A DNA stretch of 64,000 nucleotides from contig NC_005861.2 in assembly GCF_000011565.2 (NCBI RefSeq), positions 1,488,001 through 1,552,000 of the forward strand, read 5' to 3'. Shown here piece after piece: positions 1 through 9,418 of the stretch. The position numbers were made by a program, and so were the translations under genes. Position 1 is the first letter of the stretch. The number at the start of each line of letters is the position of its first letter. Below the pieces are notes generated by a model, which searched no databases, was not told where the DNA came from, and was given only the letters and a program-made list of their open reading frames with translations. This DNA comes from Candidatus Protochlamydia amoebophila UWE25. GTDB lineage: Bacteria > Chlamydiota > Chlamydiia > Chlamydiales > Parachlamydiaceae.

Positions 1-382
1 AATTTTAACGTAGAATTCCTTAAAATTATTAACTTGCTCCAAAAATATAATGCCGTCTTATTCGCATATTTAAAAGCGAAAATTTGTTTTAAATTAGCCA
101 CCGTAATTTTCTTTGATCGAATTATAGTTGGCTTTTCTCTTGTAAGTAGGAAAAGCTTGTTTACGCATATTTTTAACAGGCCCGAAATATGTCAAACGCC
201 TTGGATAAACATTCCTAATACGTTTAAAATCTTACCATCTGCTATTATCCCCACTTCAAAAATTCAACAAAACAAAAATTCCACTGACTTTACTATGCTA
301 TACGCTCTCTTCGAAATGGTTTTCTAAATTCAGAGATAAAATTACTAATTTCTAATTCTTGATAAGAGTAGATTATCCGACT
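1..382. other. No supported gene
   Basis: AT-rich sequence at the window edge. A plus-strand open frame runs from a TTG at 34 to 327, but it has no ribosome binding site, no recognisable domain and an unusual composition, so I do not call it. This is the region downstream of the minus-strand gene that follows. Confidence 0.5.
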
Positions 383-1690
383 CTAACTATGGGCCCCTTT
401 ATAACAACGATAAACATAGGCAAAATCAGCAAGCCGATCTTGCGGCCATTGTTTTGCAAATCTGCCTTCTTGAATTAAGCATAAGCCCCCTTCTTCATTA
501 ACAATCGGGTTTTTACTATCTCTTTTAATGATTTTTACTTGATCAATAGACGCAACTCCTTCTTCTGTCAGTTTACCAGTATGAGGGTGAATCTCTAATT
601 CTGGCTGCCCCAAAAAAGCTGAAAGATCTGAAAAACCTGATTTTGCCCTTATAAAAACTGAGAAATTAGCCATTGAAATTAAGTCAGTTAAGATAGCTTC
701 ATCTGCATTGCATTGGTTTGATCGATAATTAATGGTTACATCCTGACTATGACCATTTTGGTTAATAATAGTTTGAAACCTTGTTTTCAGGCTTGAGGGA
801 TCAACCGCATCGGTAAAAATATAAATATTCAAGGGTTTATTTTTATATTCATCTAAATTAAGGACATATGCGAGTTGCGCGTCATAATAACTTAAATCAG
901 GAAAGCGTAAAGGATATAAAAATTTGTCTTGAAGATTATCAAAATTTCCCCCGTCTCTTACTTGAATAGCAATATTAACCTTGCCTTCTATAGGTTCAAC
1001 AATAGGAAATTTGATATGGCTAGCTGGAGCAAAGTCATCCTGATAGGCCGCTTTAAAAGCTTTATTTTCAGCCCAATTAATTTTAGGTCTCCAATCCCAA
1101 AAATAAGGAACCGTAAATATCCCCGGTCCTAAATCTTCTTTTTTTAATTCACCACTACAAATTTTTTCGGCCTGTTCTTTACTAAGGAATTTAAAATTAT
1201 TTGTTTTTGAAGATTCTTGAAGGTGAAACTTATGATTTTCAGAAATTTTGAAAGAATCAGAATCGGGAAAAGGCCTAATAATCACAGGGACATTTAATTG
1301 ATAAGCAATCCATTTTGCGTTTAAATAAAATTTAGCATAATCTCCAAGGCGAGAAATCTCAAGATAAGGGAATGTAATAAAAGTTTGATTGATAAATGTG
1401 TTTTGATTAATTTTAATAATCTCAGAAAGTTCAATATTATTTTGCTTAGCTATACTTCGAATTTTTGAAGAAAAAGAAAACTTATTGATTGCTTGTTCTT
1501 TGATCCAAAAAATGGTTCCGATCAATAAATCGAATGTGACTGGAATTAACTTACAGAGATTAAAAAATTTTTTAGAAAAAGACTCAATTTTATTTATAGA
1601 TTTATTTTCGTTATTAGTAAAAAAAACCTCTTTAAAATTAAAAGGAAAAGTTTTGAAATATTTATCAGTAATTTTTATATTTCCTAACAT
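383..1690 (-). CDS. Hypothetical protein, possible fucosyltransferase-like glycosyltransferase
   Basis: A 435-residue protein of unknown function. The middle has a motif resembling the beta-strand and arginine of GT11-type (alpha-1,2-fucosyltransferase) enzymes (IAIQVRDGGN, around residue 240). It is followed by a strand IYIFTDA and later by a segment DLISMANFSVFIRAKSGFSD. That order matches the family pattern of an HxRRGD-like strand, a second sugar-nucleotide strand and a DxxxMxxCxxxIxxxSxFS-like block. The usual His and second Arg of the first motif are not present. There is no signal peptide or clear membrane segment. The gene stands alone on the minus strand with AT-rich flanks. The family call is inference from motif spacing; it could also be an unrelated chlamydial protein. 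Confidence 0.6.
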   Translation of the reverse strand: MLGNIKITDKYFKTFPFNFKEVFFTNNENKSINKIESFSKKFFNLCKLIPVTFDLLIGTIFWIKEQAINKFSFSSKIRSIAKQNNIELSEIIKINQNTFINQTFITFPYLEISRLGDYAKFYLNAKWIAYQLNVPVIIRPFPDSDSFKISENHKFHLQESSKTNNFKFLSKEQAEKICSGELKKEDLGPGIFTVPYFWDWRPKINWAENKAFKAAYQDDFAPASHIKFPIVEPIEGKVNIAIQVRDGGNFDNLQDKFLYPLRFPDLSYYDAQLAYVLNLDEYKNKPLNIYIFTDAVDPSSLKTRFQTIINQNGHSQDVTINYRSNQCNADEAILTDLISMANFSVFIRAKSGFSDLSAFLGQPELEIHPHTGKLTEEGVASIDQVKIIKRDSKNPIVNEEGGLCLIQEGRFAKQWPQDRLADFAYVYRCYKGAHS

Positions 1691-2012
1691 TTAAACCATT
1701 TTTTATTCTGTTAATTATAATTAATATAAAATTTTAATATTTACAATTAATTGTTAGTCCTAAGCATGTCATGCTTGACGCCGAACTTGAGCAATAGTTC
1801 ATTTTATCCAACCCTTAATAATATAACTTTAATTTTTCGTATATTTTTGTATCCCCCTTTCATAGCGATATCTAATACAAATAAAAGTTTTCTCTGATGT
1901 TAAAATAATTTTCACAAATCATATTTCATCGTATTCCTTTTAAAAATTCTAAAAAAGTTTGTTATTTTATAAGGAGGCTTTATATCAATCAATTGCTTTA
2001 TTGTTAAACTTG
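1691..2012. other. Intergenic, no gene seen
   Basis: Very AT-rich stretch upstream of the 435-residue gene and downstream of the cysS pair. It probably contains the promoter of the former, but I see no -35/-10 pair that stands out from the background. Confidence 0.5.
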
Positions 2013-2264
2013 TTATGGTTCTTTCAAGCTTTCAGCCAGCTTAGCGCCATGAGGAGTGATTGAAATGTCAGACACATTTTTCTTTTTAATAAAATTGGCT
2101 TGAGCAAGTAAATTACAAATCGTATCCACAGCAGTTTTTTGAAGTCCCGCTAATTTTCCAATCTGATAACGATCTATTGGATCTTCCATTACTTCTTGTT
2201 TTAAAGCTTCTTTATAAAGACGCACCATAAACATTTCATCTTTTGTTCTTGCGCGATTGGACAT
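2013..2264 (-). CDS. Small winged-helix-like hypothetical protein
   Basis: An 83-residue protein with the look of a winged helix-turn-helix domain. A helix with Asp-Arg-Tyr-Gln-Ile-Gly (about residues 32-37) leads into a putative recognition helix (LQKTAVDTICNLLAQAN), then a short wing and the C-terminal segment ISITPHGAKLAESL, which resembles the last helix of small transcriptional regulators. It starts 10 bases after the cysS stop on the same strand and is very likely co-transcribed with it. A nucleic-acid-binding or regulatory role is inference; no named family can be assigned. Confidence 0.6.
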   Translation of the reverse strand: MSNRARTKDEMFMVRLYKEALKQEVMEDPIDRYQIGKLAGLQKTAVDTICNLLAQANFIKKKNVSDISITPHGAKLAESLKEP

Positions 2265-2274
2265 TTTTATTTCC

Positions 2275-3711
2275 TTATTGTTTTTTTAATCTGGTACCTT
2301 GAGGAGTGTCTTCAATCAAATAGCCTCTTTGATGAATGAAATCACGTAATTCATCGGAAAGTGTCCAGTTCTTCTCTTGTCTCGCCTGTTGCCTTTTAGC
2401 AAAAGCTTCTTGTAGATCTACTGGAATACTTTCTTCTCTTTTATCAAATGTCAATACGCCTAAAATAGTATCAAATTTTTTCATAAGATTTATCACTGTC
2501 TCGGCTTCTTTTTGACTGACCTGATTGACATCACATAAACAATTGATTTCACGTACAAAATCAAAAATAGCAGCTAAAGCGGAAGAAATATTCAAGTCAT
2601 CTGCGAGAGCTTCGGCAAATCGTATTAAAGCATCATTGACAAGTAAGTCAACCTGGCCGTCTGATTGAAGTGTTTGAATATTATAAATTCTTTGAATAAA
2701 GTCATTAAGGCGTTGCAATGAACTTTTGACTGACTCAACACCTTGAAATGTAAAATTTAATTGCGTTTTATAATGTGTTTGAAGAAGTAAATAGCGGACT
2801 TGAATACCTGTAAAACCTTTATTTAACAAATCACGCAATGTGTAAAAATTTCCTAAACTCTTGGACATCTTTTTTTGATCAACGACAAGATGTTCTGCAT
2901 GCATCCATAAATTTACAAATTTTTTACCGGAGCAGGCTTCAGATTGTGCAATTTCATTTTCATGGTGAGGAAACATATTGTCTATTCCTCCCACATGAAT
3001 ATCTATCGTTTCTCCAAGTAGGTGCATGGCCATTGCTGAACATTCTAAATGCCAACCCGGGCGACCTAAACCAAATGGACTCTCCCAATAAATTTGACCA
3101 TCACGCTCAGAATCATAACTTTTCCACAACACAAAGTCTGCGACATGTTCTTTTTCGTATTCATCAGCAGCCACTCGTTCAGAGGCCCCTGCTTGTAAGT
3201 CTTCTAAATGCAAGTGAGATAAACAACCATAGCGAGGGAATTGGTTAATGGCATAATAAATACTCCCATCCCCTCCTTTATAAGCGACTTTTTTATCTAA
3301 AAGAACTTTAATCATCTCAATCATAGCTGGAATATAATCAGTAGCAGCTGGATAATACTCTGCAGATTGGATATTTAAAGTTTTTAAATCTTCAAAAAAA
3401 GCATCCTTATAAGGCTTCGTATACTCATCAAGAGTAATACCCTTAGCAATAGCTCCTCGAATTGTTTTGTCATCCACATCAGTAAGATTCATAACCTGTG
3501 TAATAGAAAACCCAAAAAATTGAATTGTTCTTCTTAGTAAATCTTCAAAGATGTAAGTTCGAAAATTTCCAATGTGTGCATAGTGATAAACAGTTGGTCC
3601 ACATGTGTAGAGTTGTATATGGTTGCCTTTTATTGGTTTAAGCTCTTGCTTTTGACGCTCAGCCGTATTATAAAGCCTGAGGGGAATATTTTTTAGGGCA
3701 TGTTCATTCAT
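2275..3711 (-). CDS. cysS: Cysteinyl-tRNA synthetase
   Basis: Class I aminoacyl-tRNA synthetase that charges tRNA-Cys with cysteine in the cytoplasm. The length (478 residues) is typical. The zinc-site and HIGH region appears as TCGPTVYHYAHIGNFRTY near residue 36, the second zinc region as GRPGWHLECSAM around residue 215, and the KMSKS loop as KKMSKSLGNF near residue 275. The C-terminal helical and anticodon-binding region is complete. It leads a two-gene unit with the small winged-helix-like gene downstream. Chlamydia trachomatis has cysS in the same general neighbourhood (recalled order). The cognate tRNA-Cys gene is also in this window, near 32.9 kb, but not linked to it. Confidence 0.97.
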   Translation of the reverse strand: MNEHALKNIPLRLYNTAERQKQELKPIKGNHIQLYTCGPTVYHYAHIGNFRTYIFEDLLRRTIQFFGFSITQVMNLTDVDDKTIRGAIAKGITLDEYTKPYKDAFFEDLKTLNIQSAEYYPAATDYIPAMIEMIKVLLDKKVAYKGGDGSIYYAINQFPRYGCLSHLHLEDLQAGASERVAADEYEKEHVADFVLWKSYDSERDGQIYWESPFGLGRPGWHLECSAMAMHLLGETIDIHVGGIDNMFPHHENEIAQSEACSGKKFVNLWMHAEHLVVDQKKMSKSLGNFYTLRDLLNKGFTGIQVRYLLLQTHYKTQLNFTFQGVESVKSSLQRLNDFIQRIYNIQTLQSDGQVDLLVNDALIRFAEALADDLNISSALAAIFDFVREINCLCDVNQVSQKEAETVINLMKKFDTILGVLTFDKREESIPVDLQEAFAKRQQARQEKNWTLSDELRDFIHQRGYLIEDTPQGTRLKKQ

Positions 3712-3915
3712 AAAGGTATCCTATCGATCAGTAATGTCTTTATAACTTAAGTTGCGAATTTATCTAGTTGTAAAACCAATCTCTATTCAACAGCATTTTC
3801 TAAAATTTACTTTTATTTTTTAACCAAGTCAAATTTCAAAAGAAATTGTTAGAGGATAATTTCCAGCAGAATCTCATTTATATCAGCGATGTCAAATAAC
3901 CTTTGCGCACGTAGA

Positions 3916-6648
3916 CTATTTAGCATGCGTTTCTAAATTTTTTTTTAATTCACGATAATTAATTTTCCCTGTTCCCATCAAAGGAATTTCGGGTAATTGA
4001 ATTACTTTAAAAACTTTAACTAAATTACTAAATCCTGCTTCTCGCAAAGCTTTATTAGCTTCATCGACAGAAGCTTCAAAACTGGTGAAAACAAATATTT
4101 TGGCTTTTTCTCCCGCCTCTTCTTCTGGGATGACAGCTAAGATGGGTCTTTCTTCCTGTTCATTTTTAACTTTCTCTCCAATTGTATGGTGTAAAGCTTC
4201 TTCAATTGCTGTTAAACTAACCATTTCCCCACCAATTTTAACGAATCTTTTTAGACGTCCACATATGATTAAATTCCCTTCTGAATCCAGGTAGCCTAAA
4301 TCTCCTGTTGAATACCAAGCCTCCTGATTAACTGTAATAAAAGGGGAAGAGATCCCTTTATTAAGATAACCCGAGAAAATATTGGGCCCTTTTGCTAATA
4401 CAAGGCCTTGTTCTCCTTGAGGTAAAGGTTGATGTTGATCAAGGCTAACAACACAAAGAGAGACTTGTTTCATAGGCTTTCCAACACCATAAACTGGATT
4501 TCCTGTGGTATTAGCAGTTAAGACAGGAGAGCATTCAGTAATTCCATAACCTTCAATTAAACGACAATGATCAAGCTGTCCAACCATTTGAAATAATTCT
4601 TTTGGGGCTTTTTCTGCTCCAGTTATACATATGCGAAGAGATTTAAGTTGGTCAGGATTCGCGTTTTTAAAAATTCCCCTCAAAAACGTCGGTGCCCCGC
4701 AAAGAATTGTAACAGCCCATTTCTCAATAGCTTTCGCAAGCCCTCTTCCATCAGTAGGATCGGCATAATAAGCAACTCTTAATCCACCTAGTAAAGGTAA
4801 TAAACCACTTGCTGTGAATCCATAAGCATGAAATGGAGGTAACATCCCTAATAACACGTCATCTTGAAAAATTTCGACAGATTCAATAGCATCTCTTTGG
4901 TTATTTAAAATATTCCCATGCGTTAAGGGCACTCCTTTAGGCAAACTTTCAGTCCCGCTAGTGAATAACAAAACGGCTTTCGAATCTTTTGTTAAACTCT
5001 GAATATCAAATATTGATAAAATTGTTTTTGTTTTCAGTTTTGAACGAATAAAAGCTTTTAATTTATCTTTCCAAGAAAATTCTCGACGGGCATCTTCTAA
5101 GGTAATAATGAGTTCTTCTATCTCTGTTAAATCAACATTATCCAAACGATCCAAAAATGCCCAAGAAGAAAGCACAACCTGAATATTTGATAAAGATCGA
5201 ACAGACTCCAAATGACGGGCTCCTGCTGTCCAATTGATTAAAAGAGGAACCTTTCCAGCTAACTGGCAAGCTAAGATCGTAAAATAAGTCACAACACTTG
5301 AGGGAAGTAAAATTCCGATATATTCTCCAGGAAGCTTCTTAATGTAATCAGTTAATAATAACACGCGTAGTTTAGCCTGTGCATAGGTCATGACTCCAGA
5401 GCGCAAGTCTCCACATGCAACAGTATGCCCCATTCTTGCACAATTATTTAAAAAAACTTCAGGAATTGTTTCTCCCTCAGGAAATGTCGCACGTTTATGA
5501 GGGAACGATGAAGCGAACCAACGAGTTAAATCATTTTCTTCCTCTTCCACCTCTTCTTCAAAAGTAATTTGCTTAGATGCAAGGGCCATCACTTTACCAA
5601 CAGTTGTTAATTCACTGACAGGCACTCCAGTTAAATCAAAATCATTATCAAGAAAAGCAATAAGTTCAGCAACATCGAGTGAATCTAACCCTAAATCACT
5701 ACTTAAATTCATCTCAGGTTTAATGAGAGAAGGATCCATATTTGTTATTTCTGACAACTTTTGTTTCACTTTAATTTGAATGTCTGTAGAGATAGCTGCT
5801 AAATCAATTTGTGCATTAGATTTATTCTCAATATGAATTGTGGGAAGTTCTTCTCTCCACATGCTATACGAAACAAGATAAAGATCTTCTCCCTCCTCTT
5901 TGTTCTGCTTTAGTCGACTTGGCTGATTATACCAATTTTCTAAATAGCGGTTGAGTTCTAAGCGTGAAGCTTGATAGGGAAAATCAGCTGGGGCAGGCAT
6001 AAATTCAATGATCACTTCTCGCCGAGGAGTAAAGAAAATTAAATTTTTAAAAGCAATTTTGACTCCCTCAAAAATTGTTTTGAACATAGGAGGAGATTTC
6101 CCAGTTAAGGCTCTCGAAAAGCTACTTCCCCATAATCCAGTTGTTCGGACAAGCACAATATTCGCTTCAGGAACAGCTTGAATAATACGATGAACACCCG
6201 ATGCCGCAATAATTTCTTTGGCTTGGTTTTTAACTTTACCTGCCGGGTAGATAAGGAAATTTTCTTTCTTTCTTAAATCATTAATGACTGTTTCTATGAC
6301 TTGATCAACTTTTTTTTTCTTCAAGCTGTTGCTTGAAGAAACAAAATTTGGAATAGGTATAGCTCGCATGAATTTCATAAAGCCATGCACGATAGGAGTA
6401 TAATACATATATTCAACGATCAGGGGGCGAATGAGATATTTTTTCCAAATAGCTAAAGTAACCAATGTGGGATCAACAAAAACAGTGGGGTGGTTCGGCA
6501 AAAAAAGAACACCACCTGGTTTATTCAAAACTTTAGGGTTTACGTTTTCAATTCCTTTAATCGTAACTCTATAACGAAACCATAGAGTAAATCGCATAAA
6601 ATAAAGTAATACTAAGCCTAGTAGATGTCTCACTGGAATTCTCCTCAT
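3916..6648 (-). CDS. aas: Aas-like fusion: acyltransferase, acyl carrier domain, acyl-ACP/AMP ligase
   Basis: A 910-residue enzyme for membrane phospholipid acylation, in three parts. Residues about 40-230 form a PlsC-type acyltransferase with the catalytic NHPTVFVD motif (52-59). Residues about 290-360 form an acyl carrier domain whose phosphopantetheine serine is Ser323 in DLGLDSLD. The rest is an AMP-forming acyl ligase with LLFTSGTESLPKGVPLTH and YSTGDLGYLD. E. coli Aas lacks the carrier domain. The acyltransferase motif normally written PEGTR reads IYPAGKVK here, so its Glu is missing. A GTG at 6633 has a GAGGAG seven bases before it and is a better start than the ATG used for these coordinates, which has no ribosome binding site. 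C. trachomatis has an aas gene in the same block (recalled). Confidence 0.9.
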   Translation of the reverse strand: MRRIPVRHLLGLVLLYFMRFTLWFRYRVTIKGIENVNPKVLNKPGGVLFLPNHPTVFVDPTLVTLAIWKKYLIRPLIVEYMYYTPIVHGFMKFMRAIPIPNFVSSSNSLKKKKVDQVIETVINDLRKKENFLIYPAGKVKNQAKEIIAASGVHRIIQAVPEANIVLVRTTGLWGSSFSRALTGKSPPMFKTIFEGVKIAFKNLIFFTPRREVIIEFMPAPADFPYQASRLELNRYLENWYNQPSRLKQNKEEGEDLYLVSYSMWREELPTIHIENKSNAQIDLAAISTDIQIKVKQKLSEITNMDPSLIKPEMNLSSDLGLDSLDVAELIAFLDNDFDLTGVPVSELTTVGKVMALASKQITFEEEVEEEENDLTRWFASSFPHKRATFPEGETIPEVFLNNCARMGHTVACGDLRSGVMTYAQAKLRVLLLTDYIKKLPGEYIGILLPSSVVTYFTILACQLAGKVPLLINWTAGARHLESVRSLSNIQVVLSSWAFLDRLDNVDLTEIEELIITLEDARREFSWKDKLKAFIRSKLKTKTILSIFDIQSLTKDSKAVLLFTSGTESLPKGVPLTHGNILNNQRDAIESVEIFQDDVLLGMLPPFHAYGFTASGLLPLLGGLRVAYYADPTDGRGLAKAIEKWAVTILCGAPTFLRGIFKNANPDQLKSLRICITGAEKAPKELFQMVGQLDHCRLIEGYGITECSPVLTANTTGNPVYGVGKPMKQVSLCVVSLDQHQPLPQGEQGLVLAKGPNIFSGYLNKGISSPFITVNQEAWYSTGDLGYLDSEGNLIICGRLKRFVKIGGEMVSLTAIEEALHHTIGEKVKNEQEERPILAVIPEEEAGEKAKIFVFTSFEASVDEANKALREAGFSNLVKVFKVIQLPEIPLMGTGKINYRELKKNLETHAK

Positions 6649-6964
6649 TTATCTATTGCACTTACAAGTAAATTTAAAAATTCGTTGTTACGTCTTCAAC
6701 ATTTGAATCTAAATATTAACCAATTTAGCTCAAATCCTATTTTTTGAATTCTCTTATATCTAGCAATCAATTGATAAGTTAGATTTTGTGTAGCAAATGA
6801 TAGCATTTACTAGAAATAAAATCATAAATTCAAAGAGTTCTTCATCAAAACAAGCCGGATTTTATATAAACGAGGCTAAAAAAATTAAAATGTGTGTTGA
6901 AAAAACTAATGAATGCATTTCAGATACCTGGTAATTGATTGAATGGATCATCCAAACATTTTAC
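6649..6964. other. Intergenic, no gene seen
   Basis: AT-rich gap between the Nudix gene and the Aas-like gene. It is the end of the rsfS-fabF-Nudix operon and the upstream region of the acyltransferase fusion. Only very short open frames are present. Confidence 0.5.
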
Positions 6965-7387
6965 TTAATCAAGATTGAGAAGTTTTAAAATGGAATGGCA
7001 AAGCTTTTTTCCTTCAGGAAAAGAAATTTTTTCACACGCCTCAGAAAGCAAAATCCACTGACTCGACCGAATTTCTGACCATTGAATAACAACTTCTCCC
7101 TCTACTAAAGCAGCAAAATAAGCAACAGTTTTATCAATGCGTTGTTTATTAAAGGTAAAAATATAATGTTCCAAAAAAACTTCTTCGGATAAATAGCTTG
7201 TGATTTTCAAACCTGTTTCTTCGAACAATTCTCTTTCAGCGGCTTGTTTTGGGGACTCATTGGCATCTGCATGCCCTTTAGGAAAAGACCAATGCCCCGC
7301 TTGCTGCTGAATGAGCAATACGTACCATTTATCTTCTTTTCTTTGAATGGGAATAATTCCGTAAGAATAATCTTTTTTTAAGGGCAT
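6965..7387 (-). CDS. Nudix hydrolase, probable Ap4A (dinucleoside polyphosphate) hydrolase
   Basis: A 140-residue Nudix protein. The Nudix box is complete and runs from GHADANESPKQAAERE through LFEETGLKI (about residues 39-63), with the RELFEETG core that binds the divalent metals. Small Nudix enzymes with an N-terminal SYGIIPI strand and SFPKGH before the box usually split diadenosine tetraphosphate. It begins 8 bases after the fabF stop and is surely in the same transcript. C. trachomatis also has a MutT/Nudix gene next to fabF (recalled as CT771). The substrate is inferred from family likeness. Confidence 0.88.
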   Translation of the reverse strand: MPLKKDYSYGIIPIQRKEDKWYVLLIQQQAGHWSFPKGHADANESPKQAAERELFEETGLKITSYLSEEVFLEHYIFTFNKQRIDKTVAYFAALVEGEVVIQWSEIRSSQWILLSEACEKISFPEGKKLCHSILKLLNLD

Positions 7388-7395
7388 TTTAGCGT

Positions 7396-8643
7396 CTAGG
7401 GTTCATAAGGAGCAAAAATAACAGAAGCATTATGACCTCCAAAGCCAAACGAATTAGAAATCGCACGTTTCACGATAAATCGTTGCGCCTCGGATGAAAC
7501 ATCAAATTCTAAATTAGGTTCTGGGTTTTCTAAATTAATGGTTGGATGAATTTGATGTTCAAGAATCGCTTTAATTGTCGCAATTGCTTCCACCCCACCT
7601 GCAGCGCCTAACAAGTGACCTATCATCGATTTTGTTGCGTTCATTTTGATCGAAGAAGGGTTTTTAAAAACTTTTTTTAGGGCATTAACCTCAGCCATAT
7701 CTCCCGCAGGAGTAGAAGTGGCATGAGCATTAATATAATTAATCTCTTCGGGTTGGATTCCTGCATCCTGTAAAGCTCTGCGAATACATAAAGCAACACC
7801 CTCTCCGTCTGAACGTGGCTCTGTCATATGATAAGCATCACACGACAATCCACCTCCTAAATACTCAGCCAAAATAGGTGCTTCTCGAGCTAAAGCGTGA
7901 TCTAAACTTTCCATCACAAGAACACCAGCTCCTTCACCAAGGACGAAACCATCTCTTCCCTGATCCCAAGGGCGAGAAGCTTTAGCTGGATTTTCGTTTC
8001 GTTGAGAAAGGGCTTTACATGCGCAAAAACCTGCTAATCCCATCGGCATCACAGCCGCTTCTACACCTCCACACAGCATCAAATCAGCCTCTCCATTTCT
8101 GATGTGTTGAGCAGCAGAAATAATCGAATTATTTGCGGTAGCACAAGCTGTTGAAATAGAATAGTTAGGGCCCATAAAACCAATATCTATTCCCAGCAAC
8201 GCCCCACACATATTTGTCAAAATAAAAGGAACAAAAAAAGGAGATACTTTTCGAGGTCCTTTTTCAACTAATGTTTGCACTCCATCAGCAAACATTGTCA
8301 TTCCTCCCATTCCAGAACCAATCAAAATACCGCACCGTTCTTTTTGAAGTCTTTTTAAGTTTTCTTCATTTAAATTAGCTGATTCTAGTGATTTTTTTCC
8401 TGCTACCATCGTATAAGCAATCGATTTATCCACTCGACGAGCCTGCTTTTTGTCTAAATACTCACCAGCTTCAAAATTGGGGATAATTCCAGCAAATCGC
8501 GTTGGATAATCTTCACATGGGAATTCTGTGATAGGTTGAATACCACTCTGACCGGCTAAAAGATTTTGATAAAAAGCATCAACATCGTTTCCAAAACATG
8601 AAACAATACCCATTCCTGTAATGACAATTCGTTTTTTGCTCAT
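7396..8643 (-). CDS. fabF: 3-oxoacyl-[acyl-carrier-protein] synthase II
   Basis: Condensing enzyme of type II fatty-acid synthesis that extends acyl-ACP with malonyl-ACP. The Cys-His-His triad is visible: the nucleophile in STACATAN, then HATSTPAGD, then GHLLGAAGGVEA. The glycine-rich C-terminal loop SNSFGFGGHNAS is present. I start at the ATG at 8643 (MSKKRIVITGMG), the usual FabF beginning, and not at the in-frame TTG nine bases upstream. It lies between rsfS upstream and the Nudix gene downstream, the order recalled from C. trachomatis. The acyltransferase/acyl-ACP ligase fusion further on works on the same lipid pathway. Confidence 0.96.
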   Translation of the reverse strand: MSKKRIVITGMGIVSCFGNDVDAFYQNLLAGQSGIQPITEFPCEDYPTRFAGIIPNFEAGEYLDKKQARRVDKSIAYTMVAGKKSLESANLNEENLKRLQKERCGILIGSGMGGMTMFADGVQTLVEKGPRKVSPFFVPFILTNMCGALLGIDIGFMGPNYSISTACATANNSIISAAQHIRNGEADLMLCGGVEAAVMPMGLAGFCACKALSQRNENPAKASRPWDQGRDGFVLGEGAGVLVMESLDHALAREAPILAEYLGGGLSCDAYHMTEPRSDGEGVALCIRRALQDAGIQPEEINYINAHATSTPAGDMAEVNALKKVFKNPSSIKMNATKSMIGHLLGAAGGVEAIATIKAILEHQIHPTINLENPEPNLEFDVSSEAQRFIVKRAISNSFGFGGHNASVIFAPYEP

Positions 8644-8734
8644 TTTCCTCAATCCTTTTAGATTGGTTTAAAAAGGTTAACTACTACTTTTCTCACAAAC
8701 GGCAATCGTTTTCTTTTATGAATGCATAAACATG

Positions 8735-9115
8735 TTAAGCTCTTTTAAACTCTGGTCGTGACGTATCAATAGAAACATCTACAATTTTTCCCCCTTTCCA
8801 TAATTCTTCAAGAGCATATTTTTCTCGCAGATCTGGAACAAACAAATGAATCACAAAGTCAGTATAATCTAAAACAATCCAATCACCTTCTCTTTCTCCT
8901 TCTATGTGATAAGGATGATGCTGGTGTTTAGCTAATTGATCAACAATTGTTTGACTAATCGCTCTGACGTGACGATCAACAGTTCCTTCAGCAATGATGA
9001 AATAATCGGTCATAGTACAGATGCCTTTGACATCTAAAACTAAAATATTGAAACCTTTTTTATCATAGATAGCTTGAGCAACTTCAGTTAATGTTTTTAA
9101 GTAAAAATCTTTCAT
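8735..9115 (-). CDS. rsfS: Ribosomal silencing factor RsfS (Iojap/YbeB family)
   Basis: A 126-residue member of the Iojap family, which binds ribosomal protein uL14 and blocks joining of the ribosomal subunits when nutrients are short. Family hallmarks are the segment DYFIIAEGTVDRHVRAIS in the first half and GDWIVLDYTDFVIHLFVPDLREKYALEELW near the end. The length is typical. It is the first gene of the rsfS-fabF-Nudix run, with an AT-rich gap of about 300 bases upstream that should hold the promoter. Confidence 0.93.
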   Translation of the reverse strand: MKDFYLKTLTEVAQAIYDKKGFNILVLDVKGICTMTDYFIIAEGTVDRHVRAISQTIVDQLAKHQHHPYHIEGEREGDWIVLDYTDFVIHLFVPDLREKYALEELWKGGKIVDVSIDTSRPEFKRA

Positions 9116-9418
9116 TGTATTTTAACGATTAAATGTTAATAGGCTAGAAAAGATGACATTTTAACACAGTTCTAAAGATAAATACCACTTATTTAACCAA
9201 AACGCTTGGGGTATTTGCTTGGAAATTATTCAGCTCGGTTGCAAATCTTTTTAAATTTTTTGCAAAAGTATTTAATTTAATAGTTTCAAACATTACAAAA
9301 AATATAAAAAATAATTAGTTTATAAGCCTAAGATCCTGCTGATCAAATAATTTAGTCAAAACTCCATAAATTTCTGACAAATCAATAGCAACTTCATTTG
9401 ATTAATCAATCATTTTTT
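9116..9418. other. Intergenic, no gene seen
   Basis: AT-rich gap between rsfS and the glutamine synthetase, both on the minus strand. It presumably carries the rsfS promoter and the end of the glutamine synthetase transcript. No convincing hairpin or promoter pair was found by eye. Confidence 0.45.

Noticed and set aside
34..327. 97-codon plus-strand frame at the window start
   Set aside because: TTG start, no ribosome site, no domain; composition looks like random AT-rich DNA.
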